A program made the translations under genes and the position numbers. A DNA stretch of 64,000 bases from Inia geoffrensis (taxonomy: Eukaryota > Chordata > Mammalia > Artiodactyla > Iniidae): positions 2,604,001 to 2,668,000 of the forward strand of contig CM070911.1 in the NCBI GenBank assembly GCA_036417435.1, written 5' to 3'. Shown one piece after another: positions 43,180 to 54,599 of the stretch. Each line of letters starts with the position of its first letter. The stretch's first letter is position 1. Below the pieces are notes generated by a model. That model was given only the letters and a program-made list of their open reading frames with translations, made no database searches and was not told the DNA's origin.

Positions 43180-44970
43180 ACTAATAAAATTAATTACCAG
43201 ACCTACAAAAATACAAGACCAAATAATTAAAAACAAAGAGAAAATGAAAATTAGTAAAACAATAGAAACAGATCCAAAGGTTCTTTAGAAAGAGACTTTA
43301 AAATAATGTAATTGATATGTTAAAAAGAAAAAGAAATGAAAAATGTCACGAGGGAACTCAAATCTATGCTAGAGAGTCAAATGGAAATTCTAGAACTGAA
43401 AACTGGGTGACTAAAATGAAGAACATAACCACTAGCCAGGGAGAAAAATATCTAGGTTGAAGCATGCAAAGGAAAAAAAATGGCTATAAAATGCAATGAA
43501 AGAGTGTAATAGACTCGTGAGGCCTGGTGTAAAGTTGTAATTTATATGTAATACAAGTTCAAGAAGGGAAGAAGGGAGAAAATTTGGGAAGGAGCAATAT
43601 TTGAAAAAAATATTATAGGAGAGTTTTCATAAACTGAAAAAAATGCACCATGTCACAAATTCAAGAAGATACATGGAATACAATAAATATATTTAAAAGG
43701 CAACACAGTCAAGCTGTTAAGAGACAAAAATATTTTCATGATGTTGGAATAGGTAAAATATTTTGAAAAGAACACCAAAATCACTAACAAGGTTATTATT
43801 TAAATATTGAATTTTATTAAAATTAAATTTTAATAATTTAAAATAAATTTAATTTAAAATAAATTTAAATTGAATTTATTTTTGATAAAATCTTTTTTAT
43901 CAAAAGATTACATGAGAAGAAGAAAAAGAACAACCAGAGGATAGAAGTTTTGAAATAAAATTTCTCAACCAAAACTTTATCCAAATTATAGGACCATCTA
44001 ATATCAATCAGGAAGTGATAGCCAACCCAGTAATAATTAGGCAAAAGGCTTCTCAGGCAAAGGTATATCTATATGGACAGAATTCATATGAAATGTTAGT
44101 TATGTCTTTAATCATCAGAGAAAAACAAAATAAAGCCATGAGATATTAACATACCCATCCATCCACCAGATGAATAAATTAAAAATAAAGACCAAAAAAA
44201 AGAAAAAAATGAAGCAAAAAGAAAACCACAAAGAAACAGGACACTTGACACCTGACAGTATCAAGTGTTAGTGAGGGTCTGGAACAATTGGAATATTTAT
44301 GCATTGCAGATGGTAGACTACATTGGTACAACCATTGTAGAAAACATTTTGTTGGTATTTATTAAGCTGAACATATGCTTCTTCCATAAGTTAGTACTTC
44401 AGCGTGGAATAACCCTAACTGCAATGCCTATATATGTGCAAAAAAAGCCATGTATGAGAATGTTTGCAGCCACTTTATTTATAATAGACCACACTGAAAA
44501 CAACCAAAATGTGCATCACCAGCAGTTGCATAAATAAATATGGTATATGTTTATAAAATGAAAAAGAGTAAACTACTACTATATGCAACAACATGATGAA
44601 TTTCATAGTAATAAATATGAAGGAGACAACCCAGACAGAAAAAAAGATATAAGACTCAGGGAACTAGTCCATTCTGTATGTCTGCGTCTATGGAGAATGG
44701 ACTTGAGGCCACAGGGAGCGGGAAGGGTAAGCTGGGATGAAGTGAGAGTGGCGATAATGAGTGGAGAAAAAATTCAGAATAATAGTTTTCTTGGGGAAGA
44801 GTTTTTGGCCAAAAAGAAGCTTCTGGATTGCTGTAATAGTCTATACCTTGGTTTCAGTGCTGGTTAGATAGGAATATACATTTGGAAAATATCACAAAGT
44901 TGCAAACCTCAGGTTTTTAGACTTTACTGCATGATCTTATCATTCAGTACATCAGAAAAAAATGGATAAA
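43180..44970 (+). mobile_element. Old L1M/HAL1-like element
   Basis: 43230-43760 resembles L1M/HAL1 ORF1 ('caaatggaaattctagaact', 'gaaaactgggtgactaaaat', 'ggagcaatatttgaaaaaaa', 'tcacaaattcaagaagatac'). After AT-rich DNA, 44080-44970 resembles an L1M 3' end ('agtgttagtgagggtctgga', 'ggtacaaccattgtagaaaa', 'gtttgcagccactttattta', 'caaccaaaatgtgcatcacc', 'ctatatgcaacaacatgatg', 'cagtgctggttagatagga'). ORF1 followed closely by a 3' end without most of ORF2 is the layout of HAL1 half-elements, but a deletion in an ordinary L1M is also possible. The plus-strand ORFs at 44265 and 44583 are remnants. Confidence 0.6.
43880..43905. repeat. Perfect 11-bp inverted repeat in AT-rich tract
   Basis: 'ttttgataaaa' (43880-43890), loop 'tctt', then 'ttttatcaaaa' (43895-43905). 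It sits at the edge of a (TTTAAAT)-like low-complexity tract (43800-43885) inside the old L1. Confidence 0.85.
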
Positions 44971-44974
44971 ACAT

Positions 44975-47735
44975 ATAATACTTTAGGGGACTTAGAAATT
45001 ATCATCTGGGTTTAGAAACTAGGTGGCTACACAGTACCACTCTTCCTTTACACACCTGTGACCAAATACCTCTTAATCAGTATGGCACTGTCCCATGGGA
45101 ACCATTGTCCCTTTTCTTGGTTATTTTCAAACCAGTGCTCTGAGGGGCTCTTCCCCTCTGAGATCATCTTTTCTGCCATCCTGGATGGAGTTTATCTCAA
45201 CCACAGGTGGTTACCTGGAGGAAATGGGGACTAAGAGAATTTAAGTGCTTTTGTGTGGTCCCACTGCAAGTGACCAGGAAAGATGATATTAAAATTAAAT
45301 GTCACAGTAGACCTTCCCTCATCTACTGTTGTAATTGAAAGTGTAATAATACAAAGGAGAATGTGATTGTTTTCTCTCTCGCCTCTCAACCTGACTTTCT
45401 TGTGCAAAAACAGGGCATCTATTCAATTAGGCAGCCTCTTCTGTGACTCATTTCTCTGCTTTTCACCTCAGGCCACATTAGGATTGATTTTTTTCTTTTT
45501 CTTTTTAGTCTTTTTATATGGCAATGTTTTTCTCCTATTAACTAATATTTTATCAGTGAGTATTAATTATCTTTTAAATGTCTTGAAATATTTGCTGCTT
45601 TCTTTACAACCCAATATTTTTGATATATGTGCATCTCTGATGTTATAAAAGATGCTAATATAATACAATAAAGTATACAGTCATTTATTTTTCAAGCAAA
45701 TGTTCAGAATTGTGTTAAATTGGTTCACTAAAAGACACTTCTGCTTTGCAAAAAATGAAAACTAAATTGATTTAATATAATTAAGCAATGAAGAAAAGTC
45801 TCATCCTCTGCAGTTAACCCTGGTAGTTATTAGCTGTTAAGAAATGCCCTGCTCTTGGGCCTTAATTATTATGTGAAAAATGTAAAGTAATTATTATGGT
45901 GTAGAGTGAAAAACTAAAAAATGTTCATCTTCCATTTTCCACAGATGTGCTATTCTTCACCTGATTTCTTACCAGTTAACACTGATATTATTATGTTATT
46001 ATCTTTCCTTAGAAACGACTAACACTATTTTGGAAAGTATATGTATTTATATGAAATGTTTCCTAAAGGCATTTTTGAATTAAAAATTGGGTAATACAAA
46101 TAGAACCATAGTTTTTTGTCTTACAATATTTTCTTAATTATATATAGTACTCATGGAAAATACAGAAAGATCATAGAGAAGAGAAAAGAACTATTTGAAA
46201 CCCTTTGTTAGAAAATAGAATTTTCTTCTCCTATTTATGTGTGCATTTATTCAACATTTCAGAAATCAAAACTTATAAATGTCTTAACCCATCTTTTTTG
46301 CTTATCTTTATACAACGAATTTTTTCTTATATTATTAAAATTATTTCCAAACTTCCCTTTAATGACTTAGAACATTTAGAATTTCTAATTTTTCCAGTGT
46401 GAACATAGTTAAAAGTTTTATGTTTCAGGTACTCTATTAATAGTCACTTGTTGTTTTAGAAACATGTTTTGAGGTACATGCTTTCCACTGAGAAACTCTT
46501 TTCCACTTTTTCTTGGTTATCTATTACAGAGACTGAAGGGTGAAGCGAACTCGCATGGTCTTCATGTCCTTTCTGAAGGAGGAGATGAACTATTTGCTTA
46601 AATAGTATGGGCTTCTCCCAGCTGTCTACAAGGTTGTGAGGGACCACCATACTGGTTTGTAAAGTCCAGGTAAGTTGTTATGGCTTGAAGCGTGGCTTGT
46701 GTGCATTCTGGGAAATGAGGACTTTGGATATACAAATTTCCAGGTGGGTTTAAGTACTCAATGGACTATTTTAAGAAAATAGTTGCAATTGCTATCTACA
46801 AAAAGGGATTAGTTTCTACATTGCTCTCTATTGTATAAAAACCAATCAAAGAAAAATCCTGCAAGGTGATCCCGGTTGGATGAGGTGCATATTGGAGATG
46901 TCTGTGACTGATTAGCATCCTGGACCTCGTGAGAACAGAGCTGAGCCAGTGCATGGGACATGATTATTTATACCCTTCCCTTCCTAATCCCTGCTGTTCC
47001 TCTTCTAGGCCCAGAGCACCAGTAATGAGACAGGGGTAGTTGGCATACCAGATCCACTAATGTTGAACTTTCTTTATTTTCTACCATGTTCCAATAAATG
47101 TAGCTTTGTTGTAATAGCCACTCATACAGGAAACTTTGGTAGGCCTGCATTCAATCATGATTCTACTGTTCAACCATGGGGCCACCAATATGCCTCACCT
47201 CCAAGCTAGATTGTATTACACGCCAAGGAGGTCATGACCGTTCACCTTGAGTCCCACCTACAAACGGTGACTGCAGATAACCTTGGTACTGATGAATGAG
47301 GCTCTGCATCTGGGCTGGTACAACTTTAGCGAGACCAGCAGCACAAGGGAATTCATGCTCTGAAGCATTCCCTTGCACATATCAAAACTGAAGATGGATT
47401 TTCATCACATACTTGTAATCCAGAGCTTATCTGTGTGTATTTTTCCTGTGAGTCAAATCTGCCTCCCAGGGCAGAAGTGAAATGGATCCTCAGCTACCTT
47501 TTTCTGAGATGCCAAAGAATCTTAGCACTGGATGCATGGGAGGATTGGTCTCACACGTAGGGCTCAGCAGTCACCCCACCTCATGCCACTCTGGTTCCAT
47601 GTCTTGCTTTTTACCTGCCTCTCAGTGGCTTGAGAGCAAAGAAAAAGAGCACAAATTTTACGAATACGTGCATGCAACCATGAATTTACATTTTTTATAT
47701 AATAGATTAAAATGTTCGGATGTAAAAGAAGGGAA
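44975..47735. other. Long stretch without recognised repeats
   Basis: 45000-45450 is mixed, 45450-46900 is AT-rich and 46880-47500 is moderately GC-rich. No gene, RNA gene or clear element. 45720-45930 is rich in TTAATTA-type sites and could be conserved non-coding DNA. ORFs (65-93 codons) lack domains. Confidence 0.35.
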
Positions 47736-47740
47736 ACCTA

Positions 47741-47950
47741 TTTAAATGTTCAGCATGTACTGTGCCAGAAGCTAGACTGTGTCATTACGTATTGTATCAT
47801 TAACTGCTCCTAGTGCCTCAAGGCAGGCAGTGGTCAAACTGTGTGCAATTGCCATTGTTGTAAGTCAAACAGTAGGCAAATATCTCCAATTTCATATGGT
47901 TCAAATATTTTTATCCCCATTTTACAGATTAGAGACAAAGAAGTGAAATA
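47741..47950 (+). repeat. MIR-like fragments
   Basis: 'atgtactgtgccagaagcta', 'gtatcattaactgctcctag' and 'tttatccccattttacagat' with 'tagagacaaagaagtg' follow the MIR order with an interruption at about 47840-47910. Confidence 0.5.
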
Positions 47951-48016
47951 ATAGTAAAACGAGTTCTAAACCCCCTCTGTTTAGATTCCAAGGCTGTGAA
48001 CTTTTTTGGCCACTGT

Positions 48017-48083
48017 CTACTTACGAACATTTTTTTTTTTTTTAGTATATGTGCTGCCGAAGTGAGCACTACTTATGAACATT
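48017..48083. repeat. Target-site duplications bracketing a U6 retrocopy
   Basis: 'ctacttacgaacatt' (48017-48031) and 'ctacttatgaacatt' (48069-48083) are 15-bp direct repeats with one mismatch, immediately outside the poly(T)/U6 insert. Confidence 0.85.
48032..48069 (-). pseudogene. 3'-truncated, polyadenylated U6 snRNA retrocopy
   Basis: On the minus strand the insert reads 'gtgctcacttcggcagcaca' + 'tatactaaaa', which is the first 30 or so nucleotides of U6 snRNA with one change (CGC to CAC in the 5' stem). It is followed directly by an A-run (the T-run at 48031-48043 on the plus strand). Functional U6 is about 107 nt and ends in U, so this copy has lost the ACAGAGA box and everything downstream. 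The A-tail and the 15-bp target-site duplication show L1-mediated retrotransposition. It is not expected to be functional; the upstream DSE/PSE/TATA of real U6 genes is absent. Confidence 0.85.
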
Positions 48084-48200
48084 TAGAGAGCAGATATTAT
48101 GTGACAAGTGATTGCTTTATATTGTTACATTTATCCCTCACTTTACTCCTGAAAAGTAAGCATTGGTATTTCAGTTGTGAACGGGAGGTCACAAATTCCA
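48069..48200 (+). repeat. MIR fragment at the U6 insertion site
   Basis: 'gcagatattatgtgacaagt', 'gcattggtatttcagttgtg' and 'aacgggaggtcacaaattc' resemble a diverged MIR. The U6 copy inserted near its 5' end. Confidence 0.4.
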
Positions 48201-48344
48201 TCTTGGATGCTCTGCTTCTCAATTTCATTATTGTGCCTGTTTTTGGTTTTTGAAGATCAGATGTTCACTGCTGGTATTCTTTTTTTTTTATAACATTTTC
48301 AAAATTTACATGATAATTTAATTGATGTGAAACCTTTATTGCTC

Positions 48345-48440
48345 ACTCTTACCTGCCCACTGGCAAACCTCGTGCCTGGTACATAGTCAGTGCAAAATAA
48401 ATATTTATTCAAGGAATAGTGAGTGACTTAGTGAATAAAG
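48345..48440 (+). repeat. L2 3' terminus fragment
   Basis: 'cgtgcctggtacatagtcag' followed by 'tgcaaaataaatatttattc' matches the L2 3' end ('cagtgcctggcacatagtag ... caataaatgtttgttgaa'). Confidence 0.6.
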
Positions 48441-48530
48441 GTTTAACAGTCAAAGCTTGCTTTATTTCCACAACTAGGCCCTCATATGGAACCATAAACA
48501 GGGGCCATGGTAGAAATGTATCTTGAAATT

Positions 48531-48695
48531 CTTTTTTTTTTTTTTTTTCAGAAGCCAGAAGTTCAGATTTTTATTTATTTTTTAATTTAAAAACATTTTT
48601 TATTGGAGTCTAGTTGATTTGCAGTGTTGTGTTAGTTTCAGGTGTACAGCAAAGTGAATCAGTTTTACATATACATATATCCACTCTTTTTCAGA
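48531..48695 (-). mobile_element. L1 3' end, reverse orientation
   Basis: A T-run (48531-48549), then 'ttggagtctagttgatttgc', 'gttgtgttagtttcaggtgt' and 'acagcaaagtgaatcagttt' are the reverse complement of the artiodactyl-type L1 3' terminus. About 150 bp. Confidence 0.8.
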
Positions 48696-48699
48696 TTCT

Positions 48700-50540
48700 T
48701 TTGGATAAAGGTTTTGTGAGTCTTTTAATTCTAAAAAAACTTTCATCTAGGAAAGGAAGAAACAGGGAAAATTTATTCATGAGAAGGAATAGAGACATTT
48801 TTAATGATGTAATTTTTACAATGTGAGAGACTGTTTACTCACTGCCCTTTGAACTTGATGGCTGTAAAATAGTAACTCAATTCTGGAGATCCATTCTAGA
48901 TAAATCAAATGAAATTTTAAACCCTCCTTTTTAAAGTATTCTTTCTGTATTCCACTCAGCTTGAAAGGAAATTGTGTGCTTTGATTTTAGGCTTTAGATA
49001 TAAATAAGCACAAATGTGAGCAATCTTTACAATTAAATTATTAAAATACCCTTTATTCTATTTGATTTTTCCAAGACAGAGAGTATTGTGATAATATCTA
49101 GTATTACTGCTGGGTTTCCACTAGCATATCTTTGAGTTTCCCCCCAAAAGAAAATTTGCTTTAAATATTTCTTAATAAAACTGAACAGAATATATCAATA
49201 AATGTTCATAGGAGCTTTTGAAAATTTCACCTTTCATCAATTAAATGATTCTGTTTTAATCATTTACTCTTTTACCCAAAACCTTACTTTGCTTTTCAGT
49301 ATAATTGCTACTTCTGCTTTCTAAACAATTCACATTCACACGGTATATCCTTTTGCATTTGCTGCCCCGTTTTTTTTGAACATAGTTGGATTTTTTTACC
49401 CAATCAGATTTCCCTGTAACGTGTTTCATTTAAAGTAATTTTAGTAATAGGTAAAGTTGATCTTCCTTTTAGACATTGTTTTCCCATTTTTAGCCCAGTA
49501 CACTGATAACTTTTCTTTCAAAATTAGCTTTTTCTATGTTATCTTTTATATATTTATTTTACCGTGGTAATTTGGAAGCTATAAATATCTTTAAAAAAAT
49601 CTACAGTGCTTCACCTTAGTCAGTATTCTTTGGTACATGTGACAGAAATGTTACTCAAGTCAGCATGGGTACAAAGCTTGATGACCACACTGGATGACAA
49701 AGACCTCCTTGACTCTGTTTCTTATCTTTGTTTCTCTCAGCACTTTGGCTCCATCTTCTTGGGCTGGCTTCTTCCACACAACAGGGCATGGGCCTCCCAT
49801 GCCCGGCTCCTGCTTCCCGCTAGAGGAAGGCTATGGGCCTCTTCTCCGCTCCAGTTAAAAAGTGCAAGCCCATGGATGATTTTTATTTGCCTCGATTAGG
49901 TCATACATAGATCCATTCCCTGCAAAAGAAATAATGGGCTGGGGTGGAGGAGGCTCAGGAATTTTGGTTCTAATCTTTCATGACTAATTTATTGTTTTCA
50001 TATCTTATATAGACTATAAAGTATGTTATCATTTGCATTATGTTTTGTAACCGACTCGATTCTTTTTAAAAGGCTTTTATGATCCCCATAACTCCTTTGT
50101 CAGTGATGTTTACATTTGTGACCTCAGTGTTTTCTTTCTTAGTTGACTAGAGTACACAGTCAATAGGCTTATAAGAAAACACTGTTTTTTGAGTCCTTTC
50201 TTGGATTATAGTGGTCTGTAGTTAAACCATTTTCTTCCAAACTCTGTATCTGTGACTAACTTCTCAGTGTCATTTAATTCATGGAGTAGTAAGGCAACAC
50301 CAGCCTAAGGTGTTCCTAGTCTCTTTCTTAATAGGTAAACTTTGGAGTCCACGTTGCTCTTTGAAACATGCTCAAAAAGAGTGTTCTGGAAGGGTCTAAC
50401 AACAGCACTGCACTCTCCACTCATTGTTCAGAAAGACGGAGAGCCCCACAGAGGGCAGCCCTCACTCCCAGAGCCCACCACATCTCCAGTGATTACTCAC
50501 CTGCATTAGGTAACACGGCAATCACTGCTAGGATACAGCA
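48700..50540. other. No confidently recognised feature
   Basis: AT-rich at 48700-49600. 49605-49930 is GC-richer, with 'tcagcactttggctccatct' and 'tgggctggcttcttccacac'; it resembles an old DNA-transposon-like mammalian repeat I cannot name. The 97-codon ORF there is unsupported. Confidence 0.3.
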
Positions 50541-50541
50541 T

Positions 50542-50597
50542 GCACACACACCACACATAGCCACACACACACACACACAGACAAACACACATACACA
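50542..50597. repeat. (CA)n microsatellite, interrupted
   Basis: CA-rich tract with several interruptions ('ccacacatagccacacacac'). Confidence 0.9.
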
Positions 50598-50964
50598 TTT
50601 TCTGTAACACTGTGAATGCAGCAGTGCCAGCTGCCCAGGTCTTCTTTCAGTTTGGATTGACCTGTTTTGCATCACAGGTCTTCACCACACACTGGTATAA
50701 CACATTGTGTTCTTTGTCAACTGGCTTGGTTCCTGAGAAGTGGATATTTAGAAGGTTGAGTGCACTGCAGAGTTGTGAAGCGGCCCTGCTTATACCAAGG
50801 GCTGTGGTATAAGCACTGTCTCAGCCCCAGGAGGAGAAATACTGCCTCAAGAACTGAAATAGGAGAAAGCCTCTCTTCCCACCTTTGCTGCTTCTGTTGA
50901 TGCCTTGTTTTCTGCTTCAGCCCCCATCATTTCCCCGTAAAGCTTCCATGTTGAAGGAGCCGCA

Positions 50965-51480
50965 GCTCACGTGCTTCCTAGATAAGAAATCAATTTAGGA
51001 TCAAACACAGCATTATAGGCAATGAAAATAGCTTTGGCTTTTACTTGGTGTGAAGTGGTGAGCCATAGGAGAGTTTTGAAAAGAGAAGTGAAGTGATGTG
51101 ACTTGTGTTTCATAAAGGTCACCCTAGCTGCTTTTCTGAGAAATGACAGAATGGAAGAAAGGGCAGAAGGATGGGGGCACTTAGTGAGGTGTTTCAATTA
51201 TGCAGGGGAGTGATGACAGTGGCCTGGACCAGGATATGGTGATGGTACAGGGATCAGTGAAGAATGGTTGAATTATGGATGGATTTAAAGGTAGAGCTAA
51301 AATATTTGTTGATATGTTGGCTACAAAGTGTGAGATGCAGACAGAAGGTTGATTCTGAATTTTTTACCTGAACAATTACAAGACTAGGCATTCTAAGATG
51401 CGAAATTAGATAGGGGAGATAGTTTGAAGGGAGGGATAAGTGCAGTTTTTGTTTTTAACTTCTAGAGAAGGGGAAAAGGG
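50965..51480 (-). mobile_element. L2-type LINE fragment, reverse orientation
   Basis: 'gagccataggagagttttga', 'agtgatgtgacttgtgtttc', 'aggtcaccctagctgctttt', 'gatgacagtggcctggacca' and 'ggatttaaaggtagagctaa' correspond in order to the reverse complement of L2 ORF2 sequence ('...aaaaccctccaatggcttcc'). About 500 bp. Confidence 0.6.
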
Positions 51481-51499
51481 TAAAAAAGAAGGAACTGAA

Positions 51500-52285
51500 A
51501 AATATGTAGATACAGTAGAAGTAACTATCACCAGCTGAATACCTATAGGCTAGATGACACATTTTTCCATATAATTCATTAAATCCTCATGAAACACATG
51601 TATGTGAACAAGACATTATCTCAAATTCACAGTATGCTCAAATATAGAGATGGTTTCTAAGATATGATGATTTAGCTTATTCTTTGTGTTATTTCATGTT
51701 TGTTGCATCCTACATGGAGACTGTACTCCTCTACACATGTTAGCTTAAATTTCCTACAAAACATCAGAAAAGAATGATTCTTTATGATTCATTTAATCAA
51801 TGAATGTTTTCACAAGATTCCTTCAAAATGATAACATTTGCATTATTGATATAAATTGAGTGCAGTTTTTTAAAGAAAAAGAAATGGGGATGGCTTCAGT
51901 ATGAGTCTGGCTGATAAACACAAGAAGCAATCAATGGGAAAGGTCAGTGTGTCTGTGTTTGCCTGCAAGGTCGATGATGCAGTCAGATCACTGGAGCACT
52001 GTTCAGAGTGGAGAAGTTAAATATTTATTAACACTGAAGCAAAGATGGAGCTGATTGCTTGTTGGCCAATTGGGCTCTGGAAACCTCTCTCCAATAAAAC
52101 AAAATCGATGCCATCCATCTGCAGTCTTGTATTTATTAAATTTTTCTCATGAGGTGGTCAATTTGTCTTACTGCTTTCCCTCAGCAATTGCCAAAGCAAG
52201 GCTATTAGTAACTCACTTTTAGCTATTTATAATAGGTAACTGGAAACTGTCGTTTTCTTCTTTTAAAATAATTTTATAAAATTAA
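51500..52285. other. Single-copy-like DNA; 51880-52250 possibly conserved
   Basis: 51880-52250 is free of recognised repeats, has balanced composition and includes 'aaatatttattaacactgaa' and 'gccaattgggctctggaaac'. It could be a conserved non-coding element. The rest is AT-rich. Confidence 0.35.
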
Positions 52286-52289
52286 TACG

Positions 52290-52705
52290 TGATCTGTATA
52301 ATGTATCTTGAAAACTCAAAATATAGAGAGAATTTTTGTTTTATTCACTCATGTTTCCATCATGAAGAGATAACTTCTGTTATTATTTACTGTTCTTTCT
52401 AGTCTTTTTTTGGATTTTTTCAATTTTATAACTGAATTCAAACTATGTATGCCATGTTTTTTACTTAATACTGTAACATAACCACTTCCTCTATTACAAA
52501 TGCTTATAACATCAATTTAAATGATTGCATATGATTCCACTGAATAGATATGCCATTATTTTTTATTATTATACTTTTAGAAAATGTTTTTATTATTCTT
52601 TCCTCTTTCCCATTATGAATAAGCTGAGTTGCTATAATTTTTCCTGATTGGTACTTGCATGTAACATTATAAAATTATTTTACTTAAGACATAAATGGTT
52701 CTCTA
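52290..52705 (-). mobile_element. Ancient L1-type 3' region, reverse orientation
   Basis: 'caaactatgtatgccatgtt', 'ataaccacttcctctattac', 'tgattccactgaatagatat' and 'ataagctgagttgctataat' recall the same old L1 region as at 31300. Highly diverged. Confidence 0.4.
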
Positions 52706-52739
52706 TACTGTCTATAAGCTGAAAATTCTAATACGTGTA

Positions 52740-52990
52740 TTTTTAACCTGGATCTCTTCCCTGGGCTCCAGATTCTCATTGTAATTGCTTACCTGACATC
52801 TCCTCTTGGAATCCACTAGGGACACCCAATGGGAACCTCAAACAATATGTCTGAGTCAGAGCAGCCTATGTTCCCAGCTTACACCTGTTCATCTCTGTCT
52901 TTCCTATCAGGAACTTGTACCACCATCCATTCATCTGGCTGTTCAGCCCATAATTCTTGGCACCATCTATGTTCATTGACTCCATTGGCT
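52740..52990 (+). mobile_element. L2-type LINE ORF2 fragment
   Basis: 'acctggatctcttccctggg', 'cttacctgacatctcctctt', 'ggacacccaatgggaacctc' and 'accaccatccattcatctgg' match the L2 ORF2 order ('gacctctcccctgaactcca ... gacatctccacttggatgtc ... caactccatccttccagttg'). Confidence 0.6.
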
Positions 52991-52999
52991 CAAGAAACA

Positions 53000-54595
53000 T
53001 TTAATCACAGAATATTTTTAATCAGAAGGAATATTAGAATATGTTCTAGTTATGTATTATGATTAGAAACAAATTAGAACTAATTGAACCCATCTATTTC
53101 ACCAAAGAGTGAGACTAGATGATTTGGTAGAGAACATATGACAACGTAATATCAGACTCAGGATCTTTACAGAATAAAAGCTGGAAGCAAAGAATGTGAG
53201 CATGGCTCTTTTCCATGGGCTAACACCAAATCAAAACTGTTATTCTGAAGAGTATTTCAGTGGGAGTTTAATGAGATGTTCATTAAATTCTCCATTTTCC
53301 AGGTTGATCAAAGAAGGATAGCAGCATGAAGAATAGTAGAAATTCATGTTTCTTAAACACTTTGTAGTAGATACTGCTGGTCCCTTACTTAACCCTTATT
53401 TCCTTCTTTTCTCCTTGCTTGTAGAGTTCTGTTTCTGTTCTAGTGTTCACCCCTCCCCCATCTGTCTCAGGGGAGGTTGCATCTATTCCCATCTCAAGAG
53501 GACAAACCCCAATTCCTTTGCCAGTTATGGTGATTTTTCTTGGCATCATTTAAAATTTTTTTCTTGTTCCTCCCTTGTGACTCATTGAGAAAAAAAATCA
53601 TTGTTCTGGGTGGTTACATGATGTGAAGTATTTTGTATGAACATCACATTTCAATAAAAAATTTTAAAATTACTATAACATGCCATTTCTTAGCCATGAA
53701 ATTGGTAAAAAAATTTTTTTAAACTCACAATTGGCTGGCCCAAACAAGTCACATATTCATATTTAAATTCAAGAGAGCAGGGAAGTGAAACCCTGTCATG
53801 TGTCCCAAAGGAGAAACAGCTGGAATTGTTTTTTTTCCCCAGAATCATCTCAAGAAGAGTCTTTCAATTTCCTGTGTTTTTTGGTTTCTCTTGCATCCAG
53901 CCATTTATTTTCTTCTGGATTTAGGACCCTCAGTTAATTTTTATTGTGCCAGAATGTTGTTTTAAATCTTGGGGTGTTTTATCTCTTCAGTGACAAAGGA
54001 TTTTGTAGGTAGGCTAAAGTTTATTTAACTGTAATCAGAATCCTATGCCATGAAAATATTGTAAGGTTAGCCTCTGATCCATTATTGGGGAAAGAGGAAG
54101 TTTATACCATGATTTTTCTCTGCAATAACATATTAAATGTTGATTTGAATCTTAACTGCTCACTTGTACTTCTTCATAAAGACGTAGAGTCCCGCTGCCC
54201 AGATAAATTTCACTGAATTGTTCAGTCACCACCATCTAACTATACCTAGAGTCTTCGGACACATTTTATTCCTTAGGTACCAGTGACAACGTTAAAATGC
54301 CCATCATCATAGCCTGATTCATTAAACCAGATCCTTGGTTTCACCAAGCATCAAGCTTTACTTTATCTTCAGCAATCTAATTTGACGAAAATAAAGTAGT
54401 GTGTCACAACCTATTTTTGTTCCTGAATCTGAACTCACTCTGGCGTTACTGTAGCCTAACTCTAAATTCTCCAATATAAATAATGTATATCTGTCATCAG
54501 ATTTAATTACAGTGTACATATATAACAATTTTATTTGCACTAAAAGTAATCCTTTAACTTGAAAAACAATGTAGTCTCACAAGTTTTACATATAT
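53000..54595. other. No recognised feature
   Basis: AT-rich, with one GC-richer patch at 53390-53560. No repeat or gene recognised. Confidence 0.35.
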
Positions 54596-54599
54596 ATAC

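Noticed and set aside
48032..48069. Functional U6 gene
   Set aside because: Only about 30 nt of U6, with an A-tail and target-site duplication and no upstream promoter elements.
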